Assembly (NCBI GenBank): GCA_036971475.1
Contig: JBAIZL010000002.1
Coordinates: 233,737,643 to 233,801,642 of the forward strand
Origin: Prosapia bicincta
Taxonomy: Eukaryota; Arthropoda; Insecta; Hemiptera; Cercopidae
Length of the DNA: 64,000 bases
Reading direction: 5' to 3'
Part shown: positions 12,601 through 25,797 of the stretch, in pieces
Position numbering within the stretch: position 1 is the stretch's first letter
Layout of the letters: every line of letters starts with the position of its first letter
The notes under the pieces: model-generated
Seen by the model: the letters and a program-made list of their open reading frames with translations, nothing else
Told to the model about the DNA's origin: nothing
The model's database searches: none
Position numbers and translations under genes: made by a program

Positions 12601-15600
12601 GGTCAGAAGCTATTTAACCCGTTGCCCTAATTACCGTTGAAATATAAAACATTCCATGATATAGGAGTTCTCAAAACTGTATTGAGAATTAACTATAAAT
12701 TAAACAAATAAAAAAACTGACCATCCACGCTTTCATTTTCCTCTGTAGGCTAAATAATTCTCAAAACCTAATGATGCCCTATAAATACTGCTCCAATGGG
12801 GGTGTCCATTGATAAATATATCACATCTGTAGGGACAGGGAGCATTTAAACTTCCTTTCTTTGTTTAATTCCAATATAATTATTTGTTTAACTGTTTCGA
12901 AAGTAATTCTTAAGGTTGTATTTTAGAATAGTCTTGTAGTTTTTTTTTTTAGATTTTAATTCCAAAGTATCTAGGATTACGTATTGCCAATATTTCGTTA
13001 TATCTCATTTGGGTTTTCTATTTTTATTTAATTCTGTTTTGCATTTTATTGTATTTTTTTATTTCCTTTCAAAAGTAATTACTTTTCTGTTTGTATATAT
13101 TAGATGGAACTTTAAACATTTTTATTATTTTAGCATTGTAAATGATACTACAAGACTAGTTTCGTGATTGACGATTCTCCTCTTAGTCTTATTTTCTGCG
13201 TTTTACGTACAGCCGTTTATCCAAAAGTTTAAACATTGTATAATCTAAGTCCAATGATTTTATCTTTTTGTTTTGGAAGATAGTTTACCATTTTACTTTC
13301 ATTTAACTTAAATGACATCTAAACAAATATATATTAATGATTTAAACTTTTAAGTGTTGTTTTGCCTATTTCATGTTGTGTAACTACATTTATACCTCAC
13401 TTGATATAAGAGTTCCTATAGGATACATATTTTTACCGTTAGTATGTTTGATATAAATTTAAGAGAAAAGAGGTAATTTTACTTATTAACATTATTGGAG
13501 AATTATTGTAATAATAAAAAAATAATATTTGCTTTAGTAGGTAGGCCCTTGTGACAATTTATCCTAATAAAAGCTTCAGTTGGTGAAATAAAAACCTGAC
13601 ATACGAGAGCGCGGGGAACGTGATAAGGAAATCGATTAAGGCACAACGAAATTGGGTTACATGAAGTTCTATTATCGATAAAACACTTTAGGTGCATTCA
13701 TTTATTTTTAACGCCTGAAGTCTAATGGACTTTACAAAACATAAACATAGACCTATAATATTTTTGCATCTCTTAAACACAGAAAATAGTGCGATTTCGG
13801 TTCACTTTCAATGTCAGCTATTAAGAATCCTTCTTTTCATTAAAGGTTCATTCAATTACTGAGAATTACGGACCTTTTCTCGTGTTTCTGTTATTTAGAG
13901 TTTTTAATGATAAATGCTATAAACTGCCAGGTACATGTGCATCAAATATTTTACAGGTTAGAAATATATTGTTGGTTTCTAACGAATTCCAATGTCATAT
14001 AACCTATATAGAAATGTTAAATTCGATAGTTTCTAAATGACAGGTTATTGATGGATTACTACGGCCAAGTTATTGTTTCATTCATAGAGAAGAAGAAAAT
14101 AGCATTTTACCAACAAATTAGAACGGGTTAACCTATTTCTTCATTCGTCCATGAATCTTACTATAGCAGCTTGGTTTTAAGATGTAGGCACTGAACCCTC
14201 TTCTAACTTAAATAAATTGAATCTAAGACATGAGGAAGTACAACCAACATTCGATTGGTTTCTTTAATTGGCGCTCTGTTCTTCTTTTTATTAAAAAAAT
14301 GTGCCATTTTATTAAATTACATTAGTCTATATCTTAAATATTTTAGTAACAACGAAATCAAATATGTTTTATTTTTGATAATTTAACCTTGGTAATGTAT
14401 AGCAGCTGCGTTCAAATTGAACAATTTAATTTTAGTAATTAAACAAAACTATTAGAAATATCGATCTGGAGAAATAGTGAGAGATATAATTACAAGTTCT
14501 GTAAGGACAGATTTACTCGTTGCTAGGAATGAAAGAAATCGTTATGGTCAGTTCTTCAATTTATTTTCACCTGAAGTTTTCTTGAACCCTAATATTTCCC
14601 TAATATTTTCTATTTACGCTAACACATACAACAAAAAAGTTGGTTAAAATGCTTTTTGGGTTATGTTTTTATCATCTTACTTTACAATTTGTCGTGAAAT
14701 CGGAATGTGGTTGCAATTAAAGCAATTCACCGCAACATTTAGCTCTATATATTTTTCTTGCATTTACGTTGGGTTTATTTGTTTTTATAACTAAACTTTA
14801 GCCATTTAATACAGTGGTACGCAAAAGAACCGCATTTCAATAATTGCTGAATCAAATTTCAATTAAAATTTGTATAGTTACTTACTTGGAAATCCATCGA
14901 AATTTAATAAATTCATAGACTACCTTATTTTGTGGAGTAGACTCAATGCCATATACGTGATTATTTATTTTTGTATTATTTGTTTCCGTGTTTAATCTAA
15001 ATACTAGTTGTTTCTCTATAAACAAATGATCATATATTAGTATGGCACACAAGGGTATAGCATTAATTATTGTTTTTGATTTTTGAGAATAGCAGTTTTG
15101 GGAGGTGTGTCCCATTGACAACTAAGAACGTAACTAATCTCTTGGATAGAGACGCTAACCTTCCAGACTGACGTCTTAGTAAGATATGGTTAGAGTTGAC
15201 AATGCGATACATCTCTGGAAACGCCAGTCCTAAGTAATCAAAGATGTAACAGCTGATATAGGCAAGTGTAACATATTGATATAGGTGAATGTGTTTATAG
15301 AATAATTGTTTTCTGCTAATATTCCTTTTGATGATGGGTGATTTACGCAGTAACTCCTGTCCATTCACTCATCTTTCCGGAGGACGACTATGAGTATTAA
15401 CTGGCCTAGCTATGCATGGGAACTCAAAAGATATGAAGTTATTTGAACTCGCACTACACGCCAAGCTATGCGGCTCACTTTATAACAATAGTCCCTCGAA
15501 GTGTTGTCAACCTTCGTTCATATCTTAGGCTACTCTAATAAATGGAAATAAAAAGAAGAAGAAACCCCATACTCCAACAATCTCAAAGCCACTTTTGAAA

Positions 15601-16069
15601 CGAAGTTAAAATGTATTTATAACTTCCAACATAGAATAATCCTTCAATACATTTCTAAACAGAATTATAGATTTGTATTCAATATACACAGCACTAGAGA
15701 ACTTGTAGAAACCTAGAACAAATTTATATATCAATTTTCTTCAGCTAATTTCATCTTTTTAGGCCTAATAATATTTTAATCAGATCTTCTTCAACATGCA
15801 AAAACCTTTGTTCATTCTAATCCGTCTATTCTTTAATTCAGGTTATGGCTTTTGTTTCTAATTAATTAGCAAATTCCTATGCAAAGTTACCAAAGCAACA
15901 AATTTCCGGCTCTTTTTTCCAGATATCTTTTCCTAATTTATAGCCCCATACTACTATGTATATTACGCTCATTTTGTTTGTAGAGCCTAACCTCTTTTTA
16001 TAAATATTATTTCACTTTTCATATAACGCTATTACAAGATAGTCATAATTTCTTACTAATAGCACAAAA
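9691..16069. other. Long AT-rich region with no recognised gene
   Basis: No protein motif, tRNA-like fold or strong repeat was seen in this stretch of about 6.4 kb. Short open frames near 13503-13697, 14882-15121 and 15063-15368 (all minus, 64-101 codons) resemble nothing I know and lack a supported start or splice context. A spliced or noncoding gene cannot be excluded by eye. Confidence 0.4.
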
Positions 16070-16368
16070 AGAAAAACGTACTTTTACGCCATCATATTTA
16101 GTGATCACATATTTTAAAGAGAGAAGCAAAGATATCTTTATACTAAAACTTTTATCTGTAGAATGCATATTACTACACAGTTAAAGATAGTATATAAGTA
16201 AATAAAATCGACAGAAATTATAAGTAAATAATTAAAATTTATGAAGATTTATCAATCATATTTCAGAACATATTTAGACCTATAAACCTTAAAACGATAA
16301 CTGTTTATTTTATATCTTACAGAATATTATTGCCAAACTGATTTTGCTTATGTATGAAAGATTTATGT

Positions 16369-16423
<55 letters not shown>

Positions 16424-19400
16424 ATATATAAAACTCAAGAATTACACTTTTTACAACATTCAAGCTCCCATTCGAATATCTTTGCACAGTGTTTAGCTAA
16501 AATCACATTTTGTCAAATAATGTTATTATGTTAATAAACCAATCTAAAATGGTTTACATTTTCATGTACACAAGTTAATTATTTACTCTACAGGTTATTA
16601 TCTTAAATATCTTTGAGATATAGTTTCAAATAGTATAGAATTTAAATATGTGTAGGAAAGAAATGTTATAATGATGTGTTAGTATTTCCTTTACGCTACA
16701 TGACTATTTCCATTCGTATTTGCACCTCCTACAGTTACTAGAAACAAATAGGCTATAAGATAAATTTTGTATTATGCCAGCTACATCGACATAATATTTT
16801 TGCGATTCCAATGCAATAATATTTCTAATATAAATTAAATCATTTGTACAGTTCCTACCTTAAAATTAAAAATAGCAATGCGCTTGTAATGCACATGGAG
16901 TTCTTGATTAGATCGCGTTTCACTTTCCCTTTGTACCAAACGTGTTTTACGTAACAGTAAAACAGCAATAGCCAAAGAAATACGGCCAACGTTTTCCTTT
17001 CAATACGTTTTGTTACAAGCAGACGTCTCTTTAAAGCCCCTTTTTACAGTAAAATTAGCGCTTTCCTAACAAAGCGATAAATTTCTTGCAGGTCGTATTG
17101 TTCAACCTTTTTTATCTAGTTTAGGCTAAACTGATGAAAATGTAATAATTTTAGATTTTGTGGAAAATCTTTAATGGAAGAAACATCTTAGAAATATATT
17201 ATTTTCCTAATATAGTTATCTTTGCGGTTTTATAACTCCTTCTTTTTCTTTTTATTCTTTCTAGATCATAGAAAACACCTAACAGTAAAATATTATGCTT
17301 TGTTCTTCCGGCTTATTTTATGTAAGTCTGTAGGTAAAAACATAGTAATATGCAATTTAATGTAATTATTAATTATGAATAAATTGCAATAAATTAATAA
17401 TAAAGGCTAACCAGAAATACATTCAGAGAGCGTAGATACATTTATACTAACCGTGAGATCTCTAATGCTAACTTCATATAATCATACGCTACTATTTAGT
17501 TCATCCGTCGAAAAATAAACATTATTCTTTGAATCCAAGTATTTCAAGGTATTCTTAGATTTAGTTTAAGGAAGGGAAACATTGGAGTTACACCCACGAA
17601 ATTAATTACCCTTTACCTGAAAATATATATATACTTGATAGTTATTATTACATTTTGAGCTGTACATGATACTTCTTAAATATGCGCCATATCCACAAAT
17701 CTATACGCCAGAGGAACAAAGATATACCTACTTGATATCTGATGCAAAACATCGTAATCATGAGTTAAAAATATGATCTTTAATATAAGAGTGAAAAGAC
17801 CTTAATATTTAAGAGAAATGGACCCAGGTTATCAACAAACAGTTAATCGTAATCCTTCATATACTATGAGGTGTTTTATGTAGCAATGAGAAAGCAAACA
17901 TTTGTTACGGATCAAGGGTGAAAGATGCAGATAATAGTTACCAATTGTTACTCGAAAAACATTTAAACCCTCTACTATCAGGTCTTTCATAAAGCGGTAG
18001 TAGATTAAATGGAACTACAATATTGCGGTTCAGCAATATTATCAGTTATCAAATGCTGTAGTTAGAATGGTCGAATATATCGTGTATTGTTTTTTCGAAA
18101 TCACTTTTATAGACTAAGGTAAAGTTAAGTAGAATATTATTTCTGAGGAAAAAATAAAAGATCTTTTCGCATCCTCTGTTTTGCGTCAGTGTTAAGTTAA
18201 CTTTATATGCTGCGAATAATTTTAAAACTTTCTCCTCTACTAACTTTTTACGTAACGTAATTTTTTTTCTTTATGTTTCAAGATTCAATGAAATTTTAGA
18301 ACATAAAACTGCTCCAATATGTTCACGATACACATTTCATATTACAATACAGTTTTAAAGACTAGCTGCATTCCTGATCTTTTAAGGTTTAAATATTTAT
18401 TGTATATATTTATGTGTAACCATTCGATTCAACTATAATGCTATGAATGGTGTAATTACATCTGTTCTGATCGTTATCTGTACAATTAACTATGTTCGTG
18501 TTGTTTTAATATGTTGAAATATTATTAATGTCATGTAAATTAAATGTTACAATGTTCAAAGAATACGAACGACCTGTATTTATTTTTAAATCACTACATA
18601 CAACCTAAACCTCAAATAATATCAAAGTGTGTAATTAAAATGGTTTAGAAAAAATCAGCTGTAAATACAGTTTAATAGACAGCTAGAAATACAGTTCTGT
18701 GAAAAATAAACATATGCTTTGATTACAGTTGGCAAACTATTAATATAGTATCTACAATTTATTTATCAGATTTTTGGTGCCAGGTTCTGCTAGTTTAGAT
18801 AATATGTTATATTTCAGAATGAAGGAACAGAAAATATTTAAAACAAGCAAATATAGTTTTAGTATCTATAATTTCTTCATGTTACTTTAGGGATACGGAA
18901 TAGCATGTATAATTTTTTAAAACGATTTCTAAAGGACTTTTTTTGTTACCTTTAGTATATTATTAGAACAGTTGTGATTCGTTATTGATTTTCTAGTACT
19001 GACCATACTTTAAAAGAGAATTTAAAAAATTCAGCTCGTTTTTTACAGAAAAATAAACTATTTTGTTACTGTTGACGAAATAATAAAATATTATCTACAA
19101 TCTATTCATCTGGTTTTGTTAGCTCACGAGTCTAGAAGTTGAATTACTATGATTGCAAATATTAGATATTAGGTTTTACGCAACTATACATATTAGGAAG
19201 AACAGTCAAGATTTAAGACTAAAACAAATTTAATGTCTATATTTAATCCATATTTATGTAGGATAACATAATGGAACATGCTAATTATTTCAAAAGAAAT
19301 TATACAGTACATCTTATGTAATATTAGAAAAGTTGTGAATAAAAATTGAGTTACATTGAATATGTAAAGTTTTGTGTTAGATAACAAAACTACGCTTTAA

Positions 19401-19656
19401 AATATCTTGTTCTAATTAAATAACGAAATTACTTAATGTTAAAGTACTTTTAAGTACGTTAAAGTATAAATCTTTTTTTTACCACCCTGAAAAATATCTT
19501 ACAATCGTTCCCGTTTATGTTGTTACAAAATTCCTCCTCTTTCCCATTGGAAACTTCTAAGTTTTATAGTCAAAACTTTCCGATCGGAAACAAATATTTC
19601 TTTACAACGTATATACTTGCTTTGTAAGAAGTTCTAGAGTTCTGTTAGAAGGGTTG
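16070..19656 (+). repeat. Copy 2 of the duplicated segment
   Basis: Diverged partner of 5275-9690. The block 16070-16345 is inverted relative to copy 1: 'ttgccaaactgattttgctt' near 16330 pairs with 'aaaatcagtttggcaat' near 5275. The remainder is in direct orientation. Copy 2 lacks about 370 bp present in copy 1 (roughly 7998-8368). It holds a single unit of the sequence tandemly doubled in copy 1. Homology stops near 19656, where the 19657-21323 repeat mosaic begins. Confidence 0.85.
16374..16420. repeat. (TA)n microsatellite
   Basis: An uninterrupted AT/TA run of 47 bp. It lies at the switch point between the inverted and direct blocks of the duplicated segment. Confidence 0.95.
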
Positions 19657-19688
19657 CGTTCAAATGACCAAATTTCATCTAACCAAAC

Positions 19689-19880
19689 TGTACACACACA
19701 CTTTACGCTGCCGTTAATTAACCAAATACGCGACTTTCAAATAATCGTAATACACGGACTTTAAATAACCAAATACGCTCATTTCAAATAACCAAATACA
19801 CCGACTTCAACTAAAGGTAATGTTGCGGGTTATCGCTATGCCGCTCCGTAGGCGTTCAACGTACAACTTGAAGTTAATAA
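19689..19880 (+). repeat. 23-bp minisatellite block, copy 1
   Basis: Four imperfect 23-24-bp units of the type 'taaccaaatacgcgactttc' plus 'aaa' follow 'tgtacacacacactttacgc'. The block ends with 'gccgctccgtaggcgttcaa'. The GC-rich terminal part contrasts with the surrounding AT-rich DNA. Confidence 0.85.
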
Positions 19881-20730
19881 ATAAATGGGAAGTAATATCT
19901 CTATAAATATCTCAACTTAGTAGTTATTATTACTACCTTTAAATTATTTCTCAACATTCTACGGTTTAACTTTATCGTTATTAAAATAAATGTAGTGCAT
20001 GAATATTATTAGGTTTGATTAGACCATAGATCGTAAAGTATCTTATTATAATTGTAAATAGTATACTTGAAAATCTTTTTGAATAATAAGTGTAATTACA
20101 AAAACTATGGGAAATATGATACAGTAATTATTCTTGTAAACAAATGCAGATTTAACAACATATTGAAACTTAAATAACTAACGTAATAAATATTTAAACA
20201 TCATGTTGAATAAAAAGTAGTTGAAAACGATAATTAATATAATAAATTGATTGTTTTTCAAACGTTTTTAAAAATGATTCTAGATGTAAACAGCATAGTG
20301 ATACCTTAATATTAAAGTAAACTAGTCAAAGTAAAAGGTAAACTAGTCCTTAATCAAGGAACTACAATTTACAATACATTGTTATAAAGAAGAAAACTTG
20401 TCACGTTTCTTTTCATAAAACCATAAAGTAATTGGAAACAACTAAAAATATTATCTATACCAATACCGTACATATTTTTTTCTTCTAATCTGTGTATATA
20501 TAAATGAATATTTTTATGTATGTATGTATGTAACTTATTATAATTGTAATAGTCTACTTAAACATCGTTTTAAACATTGAGTGTAATTTACAAAACGACA
20601 GTAATATGATGTAGTGTTTATATTTAAAACAATTATAGATTTAATAAAATACTGACACCTAAATATTAACGTAATTAACAAATCGCCCATTAAAGCTACC
20701 TATCAAAACTAAAAAATGCATTATCCAAAA

Positions 20731-20915
20731 TGTACACACACACTTTACGCTCCCGTTAATTAACCAAATACGCGACATTCAAATAATCGTAATACACGTA
20801 CTTTAAATAACCAAATACGCGGATTTCAAATAACCAAATACACCGACTTCAACTAAAAGTTATGTTGCGGGTTATCTATATGCCGCTCCGCAGGCGTTCA
20901 ACGTACAAATTAAAG
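20731..20915 (+). repeat. 23-bp minisatellite block, copy 2
   Basis: A near copy of 19689-19880 with the same order: 'tgtacacacacactttacgc', four 23-bp units, then 'gccgctccgcaggcgttcaa'. The offset between the two starts is 1042 bp. Confidence 0.85.
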
Positions 20916-21323
20916 TTGAAATTGATAATTGTTGAGTAATATTTCTATAAATAATAAAGACTGGCAGCGCAATTACAGAACTGTAAACAATATGATAAAG
21001 GTAATATCAGATTTATTTTAAAAGTAATTAACACCTAATTAGTAAATCTAAAGTAGTCTTGTCTTTGCAAAGTAATTTGTATTAATGCCATTAAATATTT
21101 TTTTAAAATTCTAATTTCTAAATTTATAGTTACTTGAGTAAATGTAATGTAGCAATATTTTTCGGTTTTATTATACCATAGATCATAAACATCTTTTTTA
21201 TTTTGATATTTAAACATCGATTTAACAATTAAGTGTAATAACAAAACGAAAGTAATATGATGTAGCTATTATATTTAAAACAATTCTAGATTTTAAAAAA
21301 AACCGAGACCGTAAATAAATCAC

Positions 21324-21857
21324 TGTTGTGTCCCTGCAAGGGGTGCGACCAATGAAATACGCACTTGAGTATAACAAGAATTTATTTGATAAAACAAATG
21401 AAAGATTTTGCAATAAGTAAACTGAATAATTCGCGGTAAATTATAAAATAGTAGTTTCGTACGAGAAATAATAATTTAATTATAAAATAGTAGTTTTGTA
21501 CGAGAAATAGTAATTGGATTTTAAACTAGTAGTTTCGTACGAGAAATAGTAGGCGAATTAGGAAATTGAAGTTCGTACGAGAAATAATAGTATGTATGGT
21601 ATAATATTTGAATTTAAAAATGTAAATTAGTTTCACAGTGATTGAAACTGAAAAAGACTTAACAAAAACTGGCGAGATTTTAACAAGAAATAGACGAAAA
21701 CTAGACAAGAACTGGAGGAAAACTAAACAAGAACTGGAGGAAAACTTGACAAGAACTGACTTTCCGCTCGCGCTAGGTGTATATACAACTTATTTAGTTG
21801 ATTTGTACATTGGTCAATGATTACATCAAATGTTCTAGAATAAGGCTACTTGTTACA
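21324..21857 (-). repeat. Left LTR (3' LTR in element sense)
   Basis: It starts TGTTGTGTCCC, as does the right LTR at 29078. The right limit at 21857 (…TGTTACA) is my choice because it gives TG…CA ends. No purine tract is obvious beside it, and homology to the right-hand copy continues further, so this limit is uncertain. Inside are about four 40-bp repeats centred on the near-palindrome 'tttcgtacgagaaa' (about 21470-21590) and a purine-rich array of 'caagaactgg'-type 21-23-bp repeats (about 21655-21760). Confidence 0.65.
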
Positions 21858-23700
21858 TGAAAAATAACTAACGATTACATATTTAAGTTAATAGAAAGTT
21901 CCATCGGAAATAACAAACATTGAACAATTATTTGAGTATTGACTTTGTAGCCAGAATCATTTGAAAAACAAAACGTTATACAGACAATTATTCTAATGTA
22001 ATTTAAAATATAAGAAATTAATAAATTACAAAGTATCATATTTCATACATAATACATATTATGTGAATACATAACATCGCCCATTATAGCTAATTCATAA
22101 ACCTAAAGCATGCATTAATCAGTGACACTATGTTTTAAAATAGATTTTTGTAAATATTAAAACTATTAAGTCTAAATTTTAAAAAATATAAATAATGTAT
22201 ACAATTTCGTATATATGTGAATTGAATTACAATTTCAAAATTAGTTAATTAAGGTGTTATATCGTAATAACTAAATACATTTGACTTGGCAATATGTTAT
22301 AGCCTAATTAAAGACATGTTTTTAAATTGCATAAAGATATAGATTTTTAAAGCAGTTTAAAAAAAGTTTACGCCTTACAATGTCATTTGAGAGTTAAAAA
22401 TCCTGTTCCACTTATTTGAGTACCGTATAGTCCATCTTTGTTACAATCTGTTGTAAAGTGACTGATAACATATAACCAGTGATTAATACTACTACATTTA
22501 TATCACATTTCAACTTCTAGAAAATTAGTAATTCTAACATCTCATTTTTGGTACTGTTTGAGGATTTTAAAATAATTCACTTTCACAATGTCGTTGAGCA
22601 TATGTGTTGAATGAGGGTGTTATTCGTGAATATATATAGGTGTTATTTAAAATTATTTTACATTTTTTCAATTGAATTTATAGGAGAATAAGTTAATTTA
22701 TTGCTGCTGATAGCCAAATATTCTGTGCTGGGTTTAATGAACATGTAGGTATTAATATTACTTACAATTGGTAAAGGTACTACCTGTTACTGGAACATAA
22801 ATCACAAATATTATTTTCGAATCCATATAATATACAGTTAATGATAATAAATCTATAAATGCATAAGCATATTGCTTATAGAGTGATAGTGGATATGATG
22901 TACCTCTAGGTAAATAAGGTTTTGTATGAAGTAATTCATACATTAATTTTCGAGGTGTCAATATAAAAGAGTGAAGTATTTGTTGTTTAGCAAATTATAT
23001 AGATTGTATAGGATTTGTGAATTCTCTATTCATTTCAGTAAATAGTAGTAAGAGTAAAGTGATGTGATCTTCAACTTTTTGTTGTAAACATTGTGTTTGT
23101 AATATGACATTTTTTGTTTTCATTAATGTTTGTATTATTTGTATGTTGTAATTCATTGTTTTTTCTGTTTGATGTAAACTTGTAAAGATAATATTGAGAA
23201 AGTTTATTGTACTATGTGAGATTGTGCTTTTAATAGTTCGCTGATATCATGTTCATCTCTTTGTAGCTTGTTTAATGAGTCGTTATAATATTCTGCGTCA
23301 TCTGAATATAATGTTCCTATCATGACCTTAAATATTTTTCCAATTGCGTTGAATAATCCTCGTTTTTGTCTATAACCAGTCGTATGTCCTACGAAATTTT
23401 TGAAAGTAGTATCTTGTTCTATTATGGTTGATTGTAATTGTATTAAAATAATAAATGATGTAGTACAAGGTGTTTGTTGATGTAATAAAGGTTCTTGACA
23501 AAGTTGTCCTCTTTGATGAAGAAAATATTCAAAACTGTTAAGTTTATTTTTTAATGATGTTACATTGAGATAAGTTATTAATTTTCAAGTGTGTGAGTAA
23601 AATTTTATTTTACCTATGTTTTCGTAGTATATACCTGATAATTTGTCCAAAGGAGTAATGGTATAACATTGCAATCAGTATCAATGTCTGCTTTAACGAA
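21858..23700 (-). pseudogene. env: Errantivirus env (envelope glycoprotein), broken
   Basis: In errantiviruses this gene encodes a class I-type fusion glycoprotein related to baculovirus F; it sits in the cell and virion membrane. Seen here: a furin-like RQKR at 23360-23371 directly followed by GLFN and, about 20 residues on, a GTL…DDA motif. Further down is an open stretch at 22758-22961 with the family's 'Y…IFVIYVPV' pattern, then a Cys-containing GTG region near 22400-22440. The tail toward the LTR is riddled with stops and no intact membrane anchor could be read. Its 5' end probably overlaps the integrase 3' end near 23700, as in relatives. The last part (21960-22954) is repeated beyond the right LTR. 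It is a relic and not functional. Confidence 0.8.
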
Positions 23701-24725
23701 GCAGTGTATTCTGGAACATATGCAAATTTAATTCTATTTTTGTGTACTTTTAAATATCGTCTTTTATATTTTAATGTTATATAGACAGGTGAATCAATTC
23801 CTTTTATTTCATAAGGTCGTGTATATTGAGAAGTTAACCTCCTGGAAGTAGATGGTTGTGAGATTTCATTTTTAAATAGACGTAATCGCCGATTTTGTAA
23901 TATATAATTTGTGTAGTTTTATCTTAATATTGTTTACTACTATGTTTTGCTTTCTTAATATTTTCTCTTGCTATCTGATATGAACTATTTAATTTTATTT
24001 TTAAATCAGATATGTAGCGTCATATGTGTAACGGAATTCAGGAGGTTGTGTTATCGATGTTGGTAGTATTGGTGAAAATCCAAAAACAAGTACGTTTGGT
24101 ATATATTTCGTTGTAAAATGTGGTGTTGTATTATATGCGAAAATTGCCAGAGGAATCCATTGGTCCTAGTCTGTCTGTTCGTTGTTTGGTATAATGACGT
24201 ATATATTCTATAAATGTACGATGAGTACGTTCTAGAGCGCCGTTTGATTCAGGATGATAAGCTGTTGTTTGTATATGTTTTAATTTAATTAATTTTGCAA
24301 TTGATTTAAATAGATTACATGTGAAGTTCGTTCCTTGATCGGTTAAGATATGTTGTGGTAAACCAAATTTGCATTTAAAATTACTCACTAGTGTTTTGGC
24401 TACAGTTTCTGCTTCTCGGTTTGGCATTGGGAAAGCTTGTGAAAATTTTGTAAGATTATCTTGAATTGTAAGTAAATATTTATTACCTGATTCTGTTAAT
24501 GTAAGAGGTCCGACGATGTCTAATGTAGTTTTTTGAAAACTTTGTTCTGCCGTATCAGTTATTATAATTGGTTGTTTTTTTTCTTTTGTATCAATTTGTT
24601 TTGTTGACATGATAAACATGTTTGTACGAAATTGCGTACGTCTTGTTTCATATTAGGTCAATAATTTTATTGCTTAAGTTTTTTTGCAATCCGAAATGAC
24701 CATTATGAGGAGATGAATGAAACTC
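23700..24725 (-). pseudogene. pol: Errantivirus integrase (pol C-terminal domain), broken
   Basis: Integrase inserts the cDNA copy into host DNA in the nucleus. The H2C2 zinc-binding motif is visible but split by a frameshift: two His codons near 24700-24724 and C-x2-C at 24609-24620. The core is open at 24131-24619. Counting from its first Met, D34 lies in LDIVGP, D94 in LTDQGTNF and E130 in NGALERTH, which gives the DD35E spacing, so the triad is intact. The frame breaks just after 'KQRTDRLGP'. The expected 'FAYNTTPH' part continues in another frame (about 24020-24165), followed by the chromodomain-free C-terminal part to about 23700. The core alone is open; the gene is not. Confidence 0.9.
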
Positions 24726-25025
24726 TTCTAACAATTTTAAGATATCTTCTGATTTTGGAATTATTTGGTTACTATGACATATGTAAACTTTGATGTCACA
24801 TTTTTGAAAAATGTATCTTAACATCGCACGTATTTTAGGCCAAAATAATTTATCTTCTTGTCCACGTTGTTATAAAGTAATAGCATTAATTCCTTTTTTA
24901 ATTAAAACATATTTTAAAGTGAGTAAGGTATAAAATAAATCTGAATACTATATTTTATCTTTAACGGTTGGTTTTATCATGAGATAACAGATAAGCTGTT
25001 TGTTATGAACTAGAGTCGTTACTTC

Positions 25026-25280
25026 TTAGACTTTAGGATGCAATTTACTTAGTTGAGATACGTGATTTGTACTTTGAACTATTTGATAAATCGTTGAGTT
25101 TGCTGGAATTTGTAATCCTGTTGAAAGAGTTAGCCCAATGGAATTGTTTTTATAATTTAAAATGTTTTCATTTATTTCTATAATGTTTTTATTAATTATT
25201 ACTTTAGATTGATAAGTTTGTAAAAAATTGTGTTGTATACATGTTTTGTATTTTTTCAGAAGTTTCGGATTTTCCGTCAT
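25026..25280 (-). pseudogene. pol: pol linker between RNase H and integrase
   Basis: An open stretch of 84 codons between RNase H and the integrase zinc finger. It has no catalytic motif, but position and strand fit the poorly conserved connection region of errantivirus Pol. Flanking frames on both sides contain stops. Confidence 0.6.
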
Positions 25281-25379
25281 CTATAGGTATTATTCTACTT
25301 AAAGTATTATATTAAGTATTCTACTTAAGTACATTCGTATTGTGTTTTCTTGGTTTATATTTAATTTAGAAATCGTATT

Positions 25380-25797
25380 CTTCTGATATTAATCTAAATT
25401 TTACAAGTCGAGAGTCAGGATCTTTAACCCTGAAGAGATAAGTTAGTGGTTTATGATCCGTATACATTATAAATAGTTTGCCATAAAGATGAGGTAGAAA
25501 ATATTTTGTTGCCCATGTTATTGCTTAATGTTTTTTTTCTATCGTGTAATAATTTCCTTCAGCTGTATTCAGAGTTCGAGATACATACGCTACTGGTAAA
25601 TCATTTGACAATTCACCTTGAGATAATATTCCAGATATTGCGAATGATGAAGTGTGTGTTGTTAAAATAAATGTTTTAATAAAACATGGATATTGTAAAC
25701 TCGGTTCAGATGTTAATTTATGTTTTAATGTTTCAAAAGCTAATTGTTGTTTTTCTGTCCAGTTAAATTGTACATTTTTCTTTGTTAATTCTGTCAA
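25380..25797 (-). pseudogene. pol: RNase H domain of pol, catalytic residue replaced
   Basis: RNase H degrades the RNA strand of the RNA-DNA hybrid. The open part (25525-25797) begins with the thumb/connection signature 'FNWTEKQQLAFETLK' and ends in the family motif 'YVSRTLN…NYYTIEKKH'. The first catalytic Asp, normally in an LTTDAS-type motif, is His here: 'LTTHTSS', His codon at 25654-25656. A frame break follows near 25525, and the 'YTDHKPL' part lies in another frame near 25430-25480. This copy would lack RNase H activity. Confidence 0.85.

Larger units (their letters stand above)
19657..21323. repeat. Mosaic of repeated blocks upstream of the retroelement
   Basis: At least three diverged copies of one motif set follow each other. 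The sequence 'cataga tcgtaaagta' near 20030 and 'catagatcataaac' near 21176 are each followed by '-aagtgtaat(t)acaaaac-' and '-aatatgatgtag-' type blocks; a third copy is near 20537-20660. Two blocks of 23-bp repeats are embedded, at about 19689-19880 and 20731-20915. No coding signal was seen. Confidence 0.7.

Noticed and set aside
15063..15368. 101-codon minus frame as a real protein
   Set aside because: No motif, no repeat or splice context, and it overlaps another chance frame on the same strand.
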